Assembly: GCA_012522875.1 (NCBI GenBank)
Contig: JAAYJP010000027.1
Coordinates: 1-11,241, forward strand
Length of the DNA: 11,241 nt
Source: Clostridiales bacterium
GTDB lineage: Bacteria > Bacillota > Clostridia > Christensenellales > Aristaeellaceae
Reading direction: 5' to 3'
In this document: one piece after another, positions 1-6,145 of the stretch
How positions within the stretch are numbered: position 1 is the stretch's first letter
Layout: every line of letters starts with the position of its first letter
Position numbers and translations under genes: made by a program
Notes under the pieces: model-generated
Database searches by the model: none
What the model saw: only the letters and a program-made list of their open reading frames with translations
What the model was told of the DNA's origin: nothing

Positions 1-423
1 AGCATTAACCTCACTCTTTCAAAAAAGGGCTTCAGTGACCGTGTGTTCTCCTATAACGCGAGCCGGCTCATCAGCCAGCAGGCCAAAGATGAGGCCCTCA
101 GGCAGACAGCCGTGAGCCCGGATTATGCCGAGGTGGCGGCCAGTACAGAAGGATATGACGGGGAGCTTCTCACCTACACGGGCTATCTGGTCGGCAAGGA
201 AGACGCTTCCGGTGAATGGATCCTGCGCTTCGCCCTTGACAAGACGGACAAGGGCTTTGACCAGGAGATGATCATCACAGCGGCCAGCGACCCAGGCTTT
301 GTTCCGGGCAGCAAGGTGCGTATCTATGCTTACCTTGTGGGAAGAAACATCGGAGAAACCCCCTCAGGCCAGGAGGAAATCCTGCCCAAACTTCAGTTGG
401 CCCTGATGGAATTGGCACCCTGA
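1..423 (+). CDS. 3' end of an unrecognised protein gene (cut by window edge)
   Basis: The reading frame is open from the first base to the TGA at 421-423, so this is the last 140 codons of a gene that begins outside the window. A GTG at 43 could be read as a start, but the frame continues upstream of it and no ribosome-binding site precedes it, so I treat the entry as partial. The visible part has a charged helical stretch followed by a beta-rich segment (GYLVG, WILRFALD, GSKVRIYAYLVG) ending near LALMELAP. That pattern would fit a small OB-like or other beta-barrel domain, but I do not recognise the family. No membrane segment is visible. It lies 63 bases before the PRPP synthetase start and could be in the same transcript. 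Confidence 0.75.
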   Translation, partial: SINLTLSKKGFSDRVFSYNASRLISQQAKDEALRQTAVSPDYAEVAASTEGYDGELLTYTGYLVGKEDASGEWILRFALDKTDKGFDQEMIITAASDPGFVPGSKVRIYAYLVGRNIGETPSGQEEILPKLQLALMELAP

Positions 424-434
424 CGTATTTGCAA

Positions 435-448
435 TGAAAGGCCTTTCA
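435..448. promoter_or_regulatory. 14-bp perfect palindrome before prs
   Basis: TGAAAGGCCTTTCA reads the same on both strands. It sits in the 63-base gap between the partial gene and the PRPP synthetase start, about 38 bases before the start codon. With no loop it is a poor terminator and looks more like a dimeric-repressor site. It does not match the B. subtilis PurR box I know. A palindrome of this size could also occur by chance in an 11-kb window. Confidence 0.25.
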
Positions 449-486
449 CTCGATCACGGATGAAAAAGGACGGAGGAACACGCGCC

Positions 487-1698
487 ATGAACACTTTTCT
501 TTCGGAGTGGGATCAGAACATCGTAAACCTCCCCTATGGGCCGCTTGGCGTGATTCCGATGGCCGGCATGGAAAACATGGGGGCACATGTGAACGAATGG
601 CTGCTGAAGTGGCACAGCCTGCAGGAAATCCAGGATCAGGAATACTACACTACTCCGGGAATCGACCGTGAGGATTTTATTATTCAGGCTTCATGCCCCC
701 GCTTCGGTACCGGCGAAGGAAAGGGGGTGCTGCGTGAAAGCGTACGCGGCTATGATATCTATATTATTGTTGATGTCTGTGCTTATAATGTTACCTATAA
801 TATGTATGATATGGAAGTCCCTATGAGCCCGGACGATCATTACCAGGACCTGAAGCGCATCATCGCCGCCATTGCCGGCAAAGCCAAACGGGTCAATGTG
901 ATTATGCCTATGCTGTATGAGAGCCGCCAGCACCGCCGCACTACCCGGGAAAGCCTGGACTGCGCCATTGCCCTACAGGAACTTCAGAGCATGGGGGTCT
1001 CCAATGTCATCACTTTTGACGCCCACGACCCCCGTGTGGTGAACGCCGTGCCCCTGTGCGGTTTTGAGAATGTCCTGCCCACCTACCAGATGCTGAAGGC
1101 TTTGCTCCGCACGGTGAAAGACCTTCATATCGACAAGAACAGCATGATGATCGTCAGCCCTGATGAGGGGGCCGTACACCGTAACATCTATTATTCATCC
1201 GTACTGTCCCTTGATATGGGTATGTTCTACAAGAGGCGTGACTACACCCAGGTGGTGGCCGGGCGCAACCCCATCGTGGCCCATGAGTACATGGGGGCCG
1301 ATGTATCGGGCAAGGATGTGATTGTGGTGGATGACATTCTCTCTTCCGGAGAGTCCATCATAGAACTGGCCAAGGAACTGAAGAAGCGAAACGCCAAGCG
1401 CATCTTCGCCATTGTCACTTTCGCGTTTTTTACCAGCGGCATCCAGCTGTTTGAGGAGGCTTATCAGCAGGGCATTATTGACAGAGTGGTAACCACCAAC
1501 CTCTCCTACACCAGGCCGGAGCTTAAGGAAGCCAAGTGGTTTATTCATGCGGATCTGAGCAAATACATCGCCTACATGGTGGCTACCCTCAACCATGACA
1601 ACAGCCTCAGTGCCCTGCTGAACCCCTATAACCGCATCCAGAAGCTTCTTTCGCGCTACCGGGATGAGCAGGCAGCCAGTGGCATCAGGCTGATTTAA
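487..1698 (+). CDS. prs: Ribose-phosphate pyrophosphokinase (PRPP synthetase), long clostridial type
   Basis: This cytoplasmic enzyme should make PRPP from ribose 5-phosphate and ATP, feeding purine, pyrimidine, NAD, histidine and tryptophan synthesis. The 403-aa product contains the family signatures in order: ESVRGYDIYII (84-94), SRQHRRTTRESLD (146-158), TFDAH with the conserved His (180), VSPDEGAVHR (223-232), KRRDY in the catalytic flexible loop (249-253), and the PRPP loop VVDDILSSGESI (280-291). It is about 85 residues longer than the 317-aa B. subtilis Prs, with an extended and divergent N-terminus. I recognise this longer form as common in Clostridia. A start at 460 is possible, but GGAGG at 472-476 sits 10 bases before the ATG at 487, so I prefer that one. 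Two small membrane-protein genes follow closely. Because the family has canonical and long branches, catalytic activity is likely but not certain. Confidence 0.9.
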   Translation: MNTFLSEWDQNIVNLPYGPLGVIPMAGMENMGAHVNEWLLKWHSLQEIQDQEYYTTPGIDREDFIIQASCPRFGTGEGKGVLRESVRGYDIYIIVDVCAYNVTYNMYDMEVPMSPDDHYQDLKRIIAAIAGKAKRVNVIMPMLYESRQHRRTTRESLDCAIALQELQSMGVSNVITFDAHDPRVVNAVPLCGFENVLPTYQMLKALLRTVKDLHIDKNSMMIVSPDEGAVHRNIYYSSVLSLDMGMFYKRRDYTQVVAGRNPIVAHEYMGADVSGKDVIVVDDILSSGESIIELAKELKKRNAKRIFAIVTFAFFTSGIQLFEEAYQQGIIDRVVTTNLSYTRPELKEAKWFIHADLSKYIAYMVATLNHDNSLSALLNPYNRIQKLLSRYRDEQAASGIRLI

Positions 1699-1722
1699 CT
1701 GATTTATTAAGGAAGGCCGAAC

Positions 1723-2154
1723 TTGGATCAGGAAGAGAAACGGGAAGGAATCACACCGGATAAACTCCCAAAGGATACCTTTGTCAAACGTTCCCGGGAT
1801 TTTATCCAGGGCGCTGTGGACAGCATTACCGGGAAAGACCTGCCCGTTTTAGTGGAGGACTTCACCCGGGAGATGACCGTAGTGGCCGAGGGCCTGGCCG
1901 AAGACCAGGCCAGGCTGTCAGATGCCCTGCACCTACAGGGTGAGGGGCAGGACAATTTGGCGGAGCAAGCACGGCAGGCGGAGAAGCGTATTACAGTGCT
2001 GGAGCGCCAGGTGGCAGATCTCCAGAAAAAGGCTGACCGGAAACGGGAAGGCAAACCAGGGGTTATGCAAATCCTAAAACAAGCCACCTGGCTTGCGGCT
2101 ATTCTTGCAGCGGCCTGGGTGATCACCACCCTGGTCAACACCTTCGGGAGATGA
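1723..2154 (+). CDS. Small tail-anchored coiled-coil membrane protein
   Basis: I do not recognise this 143-aa protein. It starts with TTG, with AAGGAAGG at 1709-1716 about 6 bases upstream, 24 bases after the PRPP synthetase stop. The N-terminal 60 residues are charged. Residues 65-110 (EGLAEDQARLSDALHLQ through VADLQKKADRKR) are rich in Ala, Glu, Gln and Lys with heptad-like spacing, as in a coiled coil. A single hydrophobic segment follows at about 117-138 (ILKQATWLAAILAAAWVITT), ending only a few residues from the C-terminus. This arrangement predicts a tail-anchored protein with most of its mass in the cytoplasm. Its stop overlaps the ATG of the next gene by 4 bases, so the two are probably translated together. 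A phage-holin-like or cell-division-accessory role is possible, but nothing here proves either. Confidence 0.75.
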   Translation: MDQEEKREGITPDKLPKDTFVKRSRDFIQGAVDSITGKDLPVLVEDFTREMTVVAEGLAEDQARLSDALHLQGEGQDNLAEQARQAEKRITVLERQVADLQKKADRKREGKPGVMQILKQATWLAAILAAAWVITTLVNTFGR

Positions 2155-2666
2155 CTGTTTTGAGCAAATATCAGGAACTTGTCAGGCGCTATGAGAGCCG
2201 CAATCGGGCTATACTGGTGGATGGTATCTCCACCGCCCTAAGCCATGTGGATGAAGTGGTGATGGACCTTGGCCTGATTGAAGAAACAGGGCTGATTCCC
2301 GATGTGCTTGGAACGGTCAGCCTGGGGCTTCCCTTTGTGATTATCGCCATAACAGAGCAGGGCGCTGTAATCCGCGGACGGAAAACCAGCAAAGCCGCCA
2401 TGCAGGACGCCACGTTCCGCGCGCTGAAAACGAGCGCTGGCCTGGCGGCTGGAGGTGCCGTAATGGCAAGCGGGCTGGGCGCGCTGCCGGCAATTCCGGT
2501 GGCGGTAGGGGTTAGGGCAATGCTGGAAAAATACCGCAGCAGCGTGCTCATCTCTCAGCGGATCAAACAACGCACACAGCGCCTGAAAGCACTTTCCGTG
2601 TCGATGAATGAGCGCGCTCTGCCACGTGCGATGGGCGAACGCGAGGTACGGGCCATTACGCCCTAA
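2151..2666 (+). CDS. Unrecognised small protein with glycine-rich hydrophobic segment
   Basis: The 171-aa product has no family I can name. The ATG at 2151 overlaps the previous stop (ATGA), but the GGGAG at 2146-2150 touches it. An in-frame TTG at 2160 sits 9 bases from that site, so the real start may be 2160 (168 aa). Residues 56-68 (LGLPFVIIAITEQ) are hydrophobic. Residues 96-121 are a Gly/Ala-rich hydrophobic stretch with zipper-like spacing (GLAAGGAVMASGLGALPAIP), flanked by basic segments (IRGRKTSKAA before, QRIKQRTQRLK after). This suggests membrane association. It is the last plus-strand gene of its block. Its TAA overlaps the stop of the opposing PHP gene, and a terminator follows 31 bases later. 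Confidence 0.75.
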   Translation: MTVLSKYQELVRRYESRNRAILVDGISTALSHVDEVVMDLGLIEETGLIPDVLGTVSLGLPFVIIAITEQGAVIRGRKTSKAAMQDATFRALKTSAGLAAGGAVMASGLGALPAIPVAVGVRAMLEKYRSSVLISQRIKQRTQRLKALSVSMNERALPRAMGEREVRAITP

Positions 2667-3490
2667 ACAACCTCAACCCATTCGAACAACGTATCATGCC
2701 GCCCGAGGATGGCGGCTTTTTTAAACCCCGTGTCCCGCACCATGCTGGCGGCCAGCTCATAACCAAAAGCTATCTGGTTGGCCTCGTGGCAGTCGCCCGC
2801 AAGGATAACCTGTCCGCCAATTTGCTGCCAGTAGGCAAGGAGTTTGCGTGCGGGGTAGGGAGTATGTGCGCCCGAGCGTGCCATTCCGCCGGTGTTGATT
2901 TCAAGGAGATCACAACCCTTGATAGCCTGGTCCATGGCATCAGTGGCCGCCTTTCGATACCTGTAGCTATCAGGATCGAAAAGCTCACCATGGCGGTTAT
3001 TTTTCATCAAGAGGTCATAGTGCCCAATGATATCCGGGCAGTAGTCGCTTATATAGTTGCCCAACTGCATGTAGTAGGCTTGCGCATAGGCAAATCCGTC
3101 ACCGCCAAAATGGTCCCGGATGGCCGAGGTAATCATCTTCATCGGCCCGTCTACCGGCAGCATGGTGCCGTCCGGAAGGGGCAGATAATGGGCAGATCCA
3201 AGCACATATTCAAAATCGGCCCTGTCAGCGGTGGAATGGCAGTCCCGCTCCATGCCAAGCCAGATTCTGATCTGCCCGGCATATTGGGACTGCAAGCGCT
3301 TGATCTCATCGATGTAGGAGGCCTCGCGGATTTCATCCATGGCATAAAATACATCAAAGTCCTGTTTGGCGTGTCCGGAGAACCCAAGGCTCACGAAGCC
3401 GTGCCAGAGGGCGGATTGCACCATCGCGCCGGCTGTTGATCGGCCATCGCAGTAGGGAGTGTGATTATGCGGTGATGAGAGCGAGAACAT
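2663..3490 (-). CDS. PHP-domain phosphatase, histidinol-phosphatase (HisJ/HisK) family
   Basis: The 275-aa product is close to the 268-aa length of B. subtilis HisJ, a cytoplasmic metal-dependent phosphatase that converts histidinol phosphate to histidinol. The metal ligands of the PHP domain can be followed: HNH (His8, His10), GFSGH (His40), LGMERD (Glu81), GSAHYL (His101), IIGHYDL (His157) and AGDCHEANQIA (Asp233, His235). Its ATG shares one base with the TGA of the upstream inositol-monophosphatase-family gene (TGATG), and a GGAG lies 14 bases upstream, so translation is probably coupled. No other his genes are visible, so the substrate is not fixed by context. It ends by overlapping the stop of the convergent membrane-protein gene. 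No minus-strand terminator was seen. Confidence 0.85.
   Translation of the reverse strand: MFSLSSPHNHTPYCDGRSTAGAMVQSALWHGFVSLGFSGHAKQDFDVFYAMDEIREASYIDEIKRLQSQYAGQIRIWLGMERDCHSTADRADFEYVLGSAHYLPLPDGTMLPVDGPMKMITSAIRDHFGGDGFAYAQAYYMQLGNYISDYCPDIIGHYDLLMKNNRHGELFDPDSYRYRKAATDAMDQAIKGCDLLEINTGGMARSGAHTPYPARKLLAYWQQIGGQVILAGDCHEANQIAFGYELAASMVRDTGFKKAAILGRHDTLFEWVEVV
2698..2722 (+). terminator. Intrinsic terminator for the prs block, inside the opposing gene
   Basis: GCCGCC (2698-2703) and GGCGGC (2711-2716) form a perfect 6-bp GC stem around a 7-base loop, followed directly by six T residues (2717-2722). It lies 31 bases after the TAA at 2664-2666, the usual place for a terminator. It is oriented for plus-strand transcripts only, since the opposite strand lacks a T-run after the stem. 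The same bases encode the near-C-terminal KKAAILGRH of the minus-strand PHP protein. Confidence 0.85.
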
Positions 3491-4278
3491 CAGGCCATTT
3501 TATTCTCCGGCTCGTTTTTTGCGGCAATGGCACGCGCTTTATCAAAACAGACGGCGCTTGCGGCAAATACTGAGGCCGGTTTGGTAAAGTCAAGGTGATC
3601 CGCGGTCAGATTCAGCAAATCCGTTTTTCCGCCCGCTTCCTGAACCAGGAGGAGACCTGCCGCGTAATCCCAGGGGGAAAGGGAGAATTCAAAAAACACA
3701 TCGCATCGCCCGCATGCCACATAGGCCAGGTCCAGTGCGGCTGAGCCAAAGCGGCGCAGATCGCCGCAGACCCTCATATATTCCCGTATTGCGGACATGG
3801 TGGCGTCCACCAGCTCAGGCGAATACAGGGAGGAGCCAAAAGCCACAACCGCATGCTCAAAGGGAGTGACTGAACAGTGAATGGCTTGGCCATTGAGAGT
3901 TGCTCCCTTGCCGGCTTGTGCCAGGAACATCTCATCCCGGTATGGATTGTATACAGCCGCCAACTCAAGTCGTTTTCCCACAGAAAGGGCTACAGAAACA
4001 GAAGAGTGGTGCAGCCCACGAATGTAATTTGTGGTGCCGTCAATTGGGTCCACCACCCAGGTGGGATGATCTGTGAGGACGCCATTATCCTGTTCCTCAC
4101 CAAAAAAATCGCTGCCCGGCAGGAGTGCTGTCAGCTTACCCCGAAGAAAATCCTGAACGTCTCTGTCTGTTTGAGTGACATAGTTGGCGTGACCTTCCTT
4201 AAGTGTGACCTCAGGGTCGGTTTCCTTCAGCATCATCCGGCCGGATTCCCGGACGATGGCGTCAATGGTTTTCAACAT
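3490..4278 (-). CDS. Inositol-monophosphatase-family phosphatase
   Basis: The 262-aa protein belongs to the Mg2+-dependent, lithium-sensitive phosphatase superfamily (SuhB, IMPase, CysQ, HisN). Motifs seen are TQTDRDVQ (35-42), GEE (60-62), the metal-binding signature WVVDPIDGTTNY (74-85) with Asp77 and Asp80, and the second signature SPWDYAAG (201-208) with Asp204. Substrate cannot be told from sequence: inositol phosphate, fructose bisphosphate, PAP and histidinol phosphate are all hydrolysed by members. I chose the ATG at 4278 because AGGAAAGGA lies about 7 bases upstream. An in-frame ATG at 4305 lies at or before the predicted transcript start. It is the first gene of a minus-strand pair with the PHP phosphatase, driven by the promoter at 4310-4315. 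Confidence 0.9.
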   Translation of the reverse strand: MLKTIDAIVRESGRMMLKETDPEVTLKEGHANYVTQTDRDVQDFLRGKLTALLPGSDFFGEEQDNGVLTDHPTWVVDPIDGTTNYIRGLHHSSVSVALSVGKRLELAAVYNPYRDEMFLAQAGKGATLNGQAIHCSVTPFEHAVVAFGSSLYSPELVDATMSAIREYMRVCGDLRRFGSAALDLAYVACGRCDVFFEFSLSPWDYAAGLLLVQEAGGKTDLLNLTADHLDFTKPASVFAASAVCFDKARAIAAKNEPENKMA

Positions 4279-4309
4279 GGTGTGTCCTTTCCTGTTTAAT
4301 GCCAAAACG

Positions 4310-4338
4310 ATTATACCACGGGGCCTTTGCCTGTGCTA
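4310..4338 (-). promoter_or_regulatory. Promoter for the phosphatase pair (extended -10)
   Basis: On the minus strand, TGGTATAAT gives a perfect -10 box (4315-4310) with an extended TGn just upstream. A -35 at the 17-base spacing (4333-4338, TAGCAC) is weak. Transcription should begin near 4303, giving a roughly 25-nt leader before the ATG at 4278. Confidence 0.65.
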
Positions 4339-4342
4339 TAAT
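4314..4342 (+). promoter_or_regulatory. Promoter for the TtcA-family gene (extended -10)
   Basis: TGCTATAAT at 4334-4342 is an extended -10 with a perfect TATAAT (4337-4342). No good -35 is visible: at 17-base spacing it would be TACCAC (4314-4319), which overlaps the -10 box of the divergent promoter. Transcription should start near 4349, just before the ribosome-binding site. Confidence 0.7.
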
Positions 4343-4355
4343 CACTCAGGTCACC

Positions 4356-4363
4356 AAAGGAGG
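4356..4363 (+). promoter_or_regulatory. Strong ribosome-binding site fixing a TTG start
   Basis: AAAGGAGG lies 7 bases before the TTG at 4371. An in-frame ATG at 4299 lies upstream of the promoter and so would not be in the transcript. The TTG is therefore the likely start. Confidence 0.85.
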
Positions 4364-4370
4364 AAAGCTT

Positions 4371-5234
4371 TTGCCGGAGAGGATCATTCTGGATACGGTT
4401 CAGCACGCGATCACAACACGTTACCGAAAAACCATCTGGCGGAAGTTTCTCTCCGCCATGCAGCGTTACCAAATGACCCGGCCCGGCGACAGGATCGCAG
4501 TATGCTATTCCGGCGGCAAGGATTCCCTGCTGCTGGCCAAGTGTATGCAAACCCTGCAGAAGTACAGCACCGTGCCCTTTGAGGTGGTCTATCTGCATAT
4601 GGACCCGGGGTACTCGCCTGAAAACAGGCAGAAGGTGATGGACACTGCCAACAAGCTGGGCATTACTCCGGAGGTGTTCCACACCGACATCTACCAGGTG
4701 ATAAACGGAGTGAAACAGTCCCCGTGCCATGTGTGCGCTGCCATGCGCCGTGGACATCTATATAAAGCTGCCCGCCAGAGGGGCTGCAATAAAATCGCCC
4801 TGGGCCACCATTATGATGATGCAGCGGAGACCCTGTTGATGGGTATGTTATATGGTGGGGAGTTCAAAGCAATGCTGCCAAGGCTCAGGAGCGAGAATTA
4901 TTTGGGGATGGAGCTAATCCGGCCACTTTACCTGGTAAGGGAACGGGCAGTTGCCGCCTGGAAAGACGAATTTGCGCTGGATACTGTCACCTGTGCCTGC
5001 CGCGTCACCCAACAGGAAGGCGGAGGCAAGCGCAAAGAAGTGAAAGAACTCCTCCGGTCGCTTGAGAAACGGCAAGCCAATGTTATTGACAACATCATGG
5101 CCTCGGCCTCCAGGGTGAGCCTGAGCACGCTCCTGGGATACCGGCAGACTGCTGACAGCCCCGTAACCACATTTCTTGACCACAGCTTTCAGGATGATAA
5201 TGCATCGGAAGACATAGTTAACCAATACTTTTAG
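4371..5234 (+). CDS. TtcA-family tRNA thiolation protein (PP-loop ATPase)
   Basis: The 287-aa product is an adenine nucleotide alpha hydrolase of the TtcA group. TtcA adenylates cytidine 32 of some tRNAs and replaces its oxygen with sulfur, using a [4Fe-4S] cluster. Visible motifs are the PP-loop SGGKDS (47-52), the pair CHVC (Cys119 and Cys122) followed by AAMRR, the GHHYDDAAET segment (145-154), and a later CAC (Cys208, Cys210). E. coli TtcA binds its cluster through Cys122, Cys125 and Cys222, so the layout matches, although the third position here offers two candidates. The exact tRNA base modified cannot be read from sequence, so no symbol is given. The start is the TTG after AAAGGAGG. 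The degV gene follows after 50 bases. Confidence 0.85.
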   Translation: MPERIILDTVQHAITTRYRKTIWRKFLSAMQRYQMTRPGDRIAVCYSGGKDSLLLAKCMQTLQKYSTVPFEVVYLHMDPGYSPENRQKVMDTANKLGITPEVFHTDIYQVINGVKQSPCHVCAAMRRGHLYKAARQRGCNKIALGHHYDDAAETLLMGMLYGGEFKAMLPRLRSENYLGMELIRPLYLVRERAVAAWKDEFALDTVTCACRVTQQEGGGKRKEVKELLRSLEKRQANVIDNIMASASRVSLSTLLGYRQTADSPVTTFLDHSFQDDNASEDIVNQYF

Positions 5235-5284
5235 TATCCAAGGGATTGGACCACTCACACGGGAACAAGAAAGAGAGCAACGCT

Positions 5285-6145
5285 ATGAGCACAGGGAAAA
5301 TTGCCATTTTGGTTGATTCGGGTACGGATGTGCCCCGGGAATATGTAGAGAAATACCACATTTATGTGGCTCCGCTGAAGATCATCTACAGGGATCGCGA
5401 GTATAATGACCGGCTGGAAATCACGCCCCAGGAGGTTTATGCGCGGCTGGAAGACGAAGTGCCTCGCACATCGCTTCCCGACAGCGGCCTGGTAACCGGT
5501 TTGCTTGACCAGATAGTGGCTGAAGGCCATGATACGGTGCTTGTCATCACTATCTCATCCAAACTCTCCGGCACCCACAATCTCTTGCGCATGCTGGGCG
5601 AAGATTACCAGGCCTTGGCATTCCATTATGTGGATTCACGCAATATTGGCATTGGCGCCGGTCTTCAAGCCATGCTGGCGGGACGGCTGATTGCTGATGG
5701 GGGGGATATCCAAAGCGTTGTTGAGAAGCTTGAGCTCAGCATTACGAATAGCCGTACCTACTTCTGCCTGGATACGCTGGAGTATCTCATCAAAGGCGGC
5801 AGAATAGGCAAGGTGATGGCGGTTGTGGGACAGTTGTTGCACATTCGCCCTGTTATCAGCTGCAATGAAGAGGGCGTTTACGTCACCGTGGCAAAAGCCC
5901 GGGGTACCGCTCAGGCGGTTGACAAAGCCATTGCCCTGGCCGTCAGACAGGCGTCAAGCCAGGCGAAGTTCGCCATTGCTGTTGCCCACGGCAGCGCGGT
6001 GGAGAGAGCCAATGAGGTGATGCGCTTTCTCAAAAAGCGTCTCCCAAATGCCGCCATGTTCCTTACAACCGACATCAGCCCGGCACTCAGCGTCCACACC
6101 GGCCCCGGGCTAATCGGCATCATTATTCAGTCGCTGCCGGCATGA
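5285..6145 (+). CDS. DegV family fatty-acid-binding protein
   Basis: DegV proteins bind a long-chain fatty acid in the cytoplasm. In Gram-positive bacteria, FakB members present it to the kinase FakA for phosphorylation and phospholipid synthesis. The 286-aa length is typical. Motifs seen are the N-terminal KIAILVDSGTD (5-15), RTSLPDSG (61-68), the ligand-site loop ISSKLSGTHN (90-99), and LEYLIKGGRIGK with the following GQLLHIRPV. The ATG at 5285 follows a purine-rich AAGAAAGAGAG and gives the standard N-terminus. An in-frame TTG at 5246 would add 13 residues without a spaced ribosome-binding site. No fakA (DAK-domain) gene is nearby, so its partner is unknown. Its stop overlaps the start of the next gene by 4 bases. 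Confidence 0.92.
   Translation: MSTGKIAILVDSGTDVPREYVEKYHIYVAPLKIIYRDREYNDRLEITPQEVYARLEDEVPRTSLPDSGLVTGLLDQIVAEGHDTVLVITISSKLSGTHNLLRMLGEDYQALAFHYVDSRNIGIGAGLQAMLAGRLIADGGDIQSVVEKLELSITNSRTYFCLDTLEYLIKGGRIGKVMAVVGQLLHIRPVISCNEEGVYVTVAKARGTAQAVDKAIALAVRQASSQAKFAIAVAHGSAVERANEVMRFLKKRLPNAAMFLTTDISPALSVHTGPGLIGIIIQSLPA

Noticed and set aside
2711..2725. Possible programmed frameshift in the PHP gene: six A followed directly by a GC hairpin on the minus-strand mRNA
   Set aside because: The zero frame reads TTT AAA AAA GCC, which is out of phase with the A AAA AAG slippery heptamer, and no spacer separates it from the stem. Only the C-terminal tail would be altered. The plus-strand terminator explains the structure better.
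2696..3439. Long open frame (247 codons) on the plus strand opposite the PHP gene
   Set aside because: It is antisense to a gene with a complete set of PHP metal-binding motifs, has no ribosome-binding site, and starts within the terminator hairpin. It is a shadow of GC-rich codon use.
5176..5203. Promoter before degV (TTGACC with GATAAT or TAATGC)
   Set aside because: Spacing is 14 bases to GATAAT or 16 to the poor TAATGC, and the site lies inside the upstream gene. It is not strong enough to list, although an internal promoter remains possible.
5225..5237. Small dyad ATACT-TTT-AGTAT over the stop of the TtcA-family gene
   Set aside because: It is a five-pair AT-rich stem with no T-run after it; too weak to call a terminator or operator.
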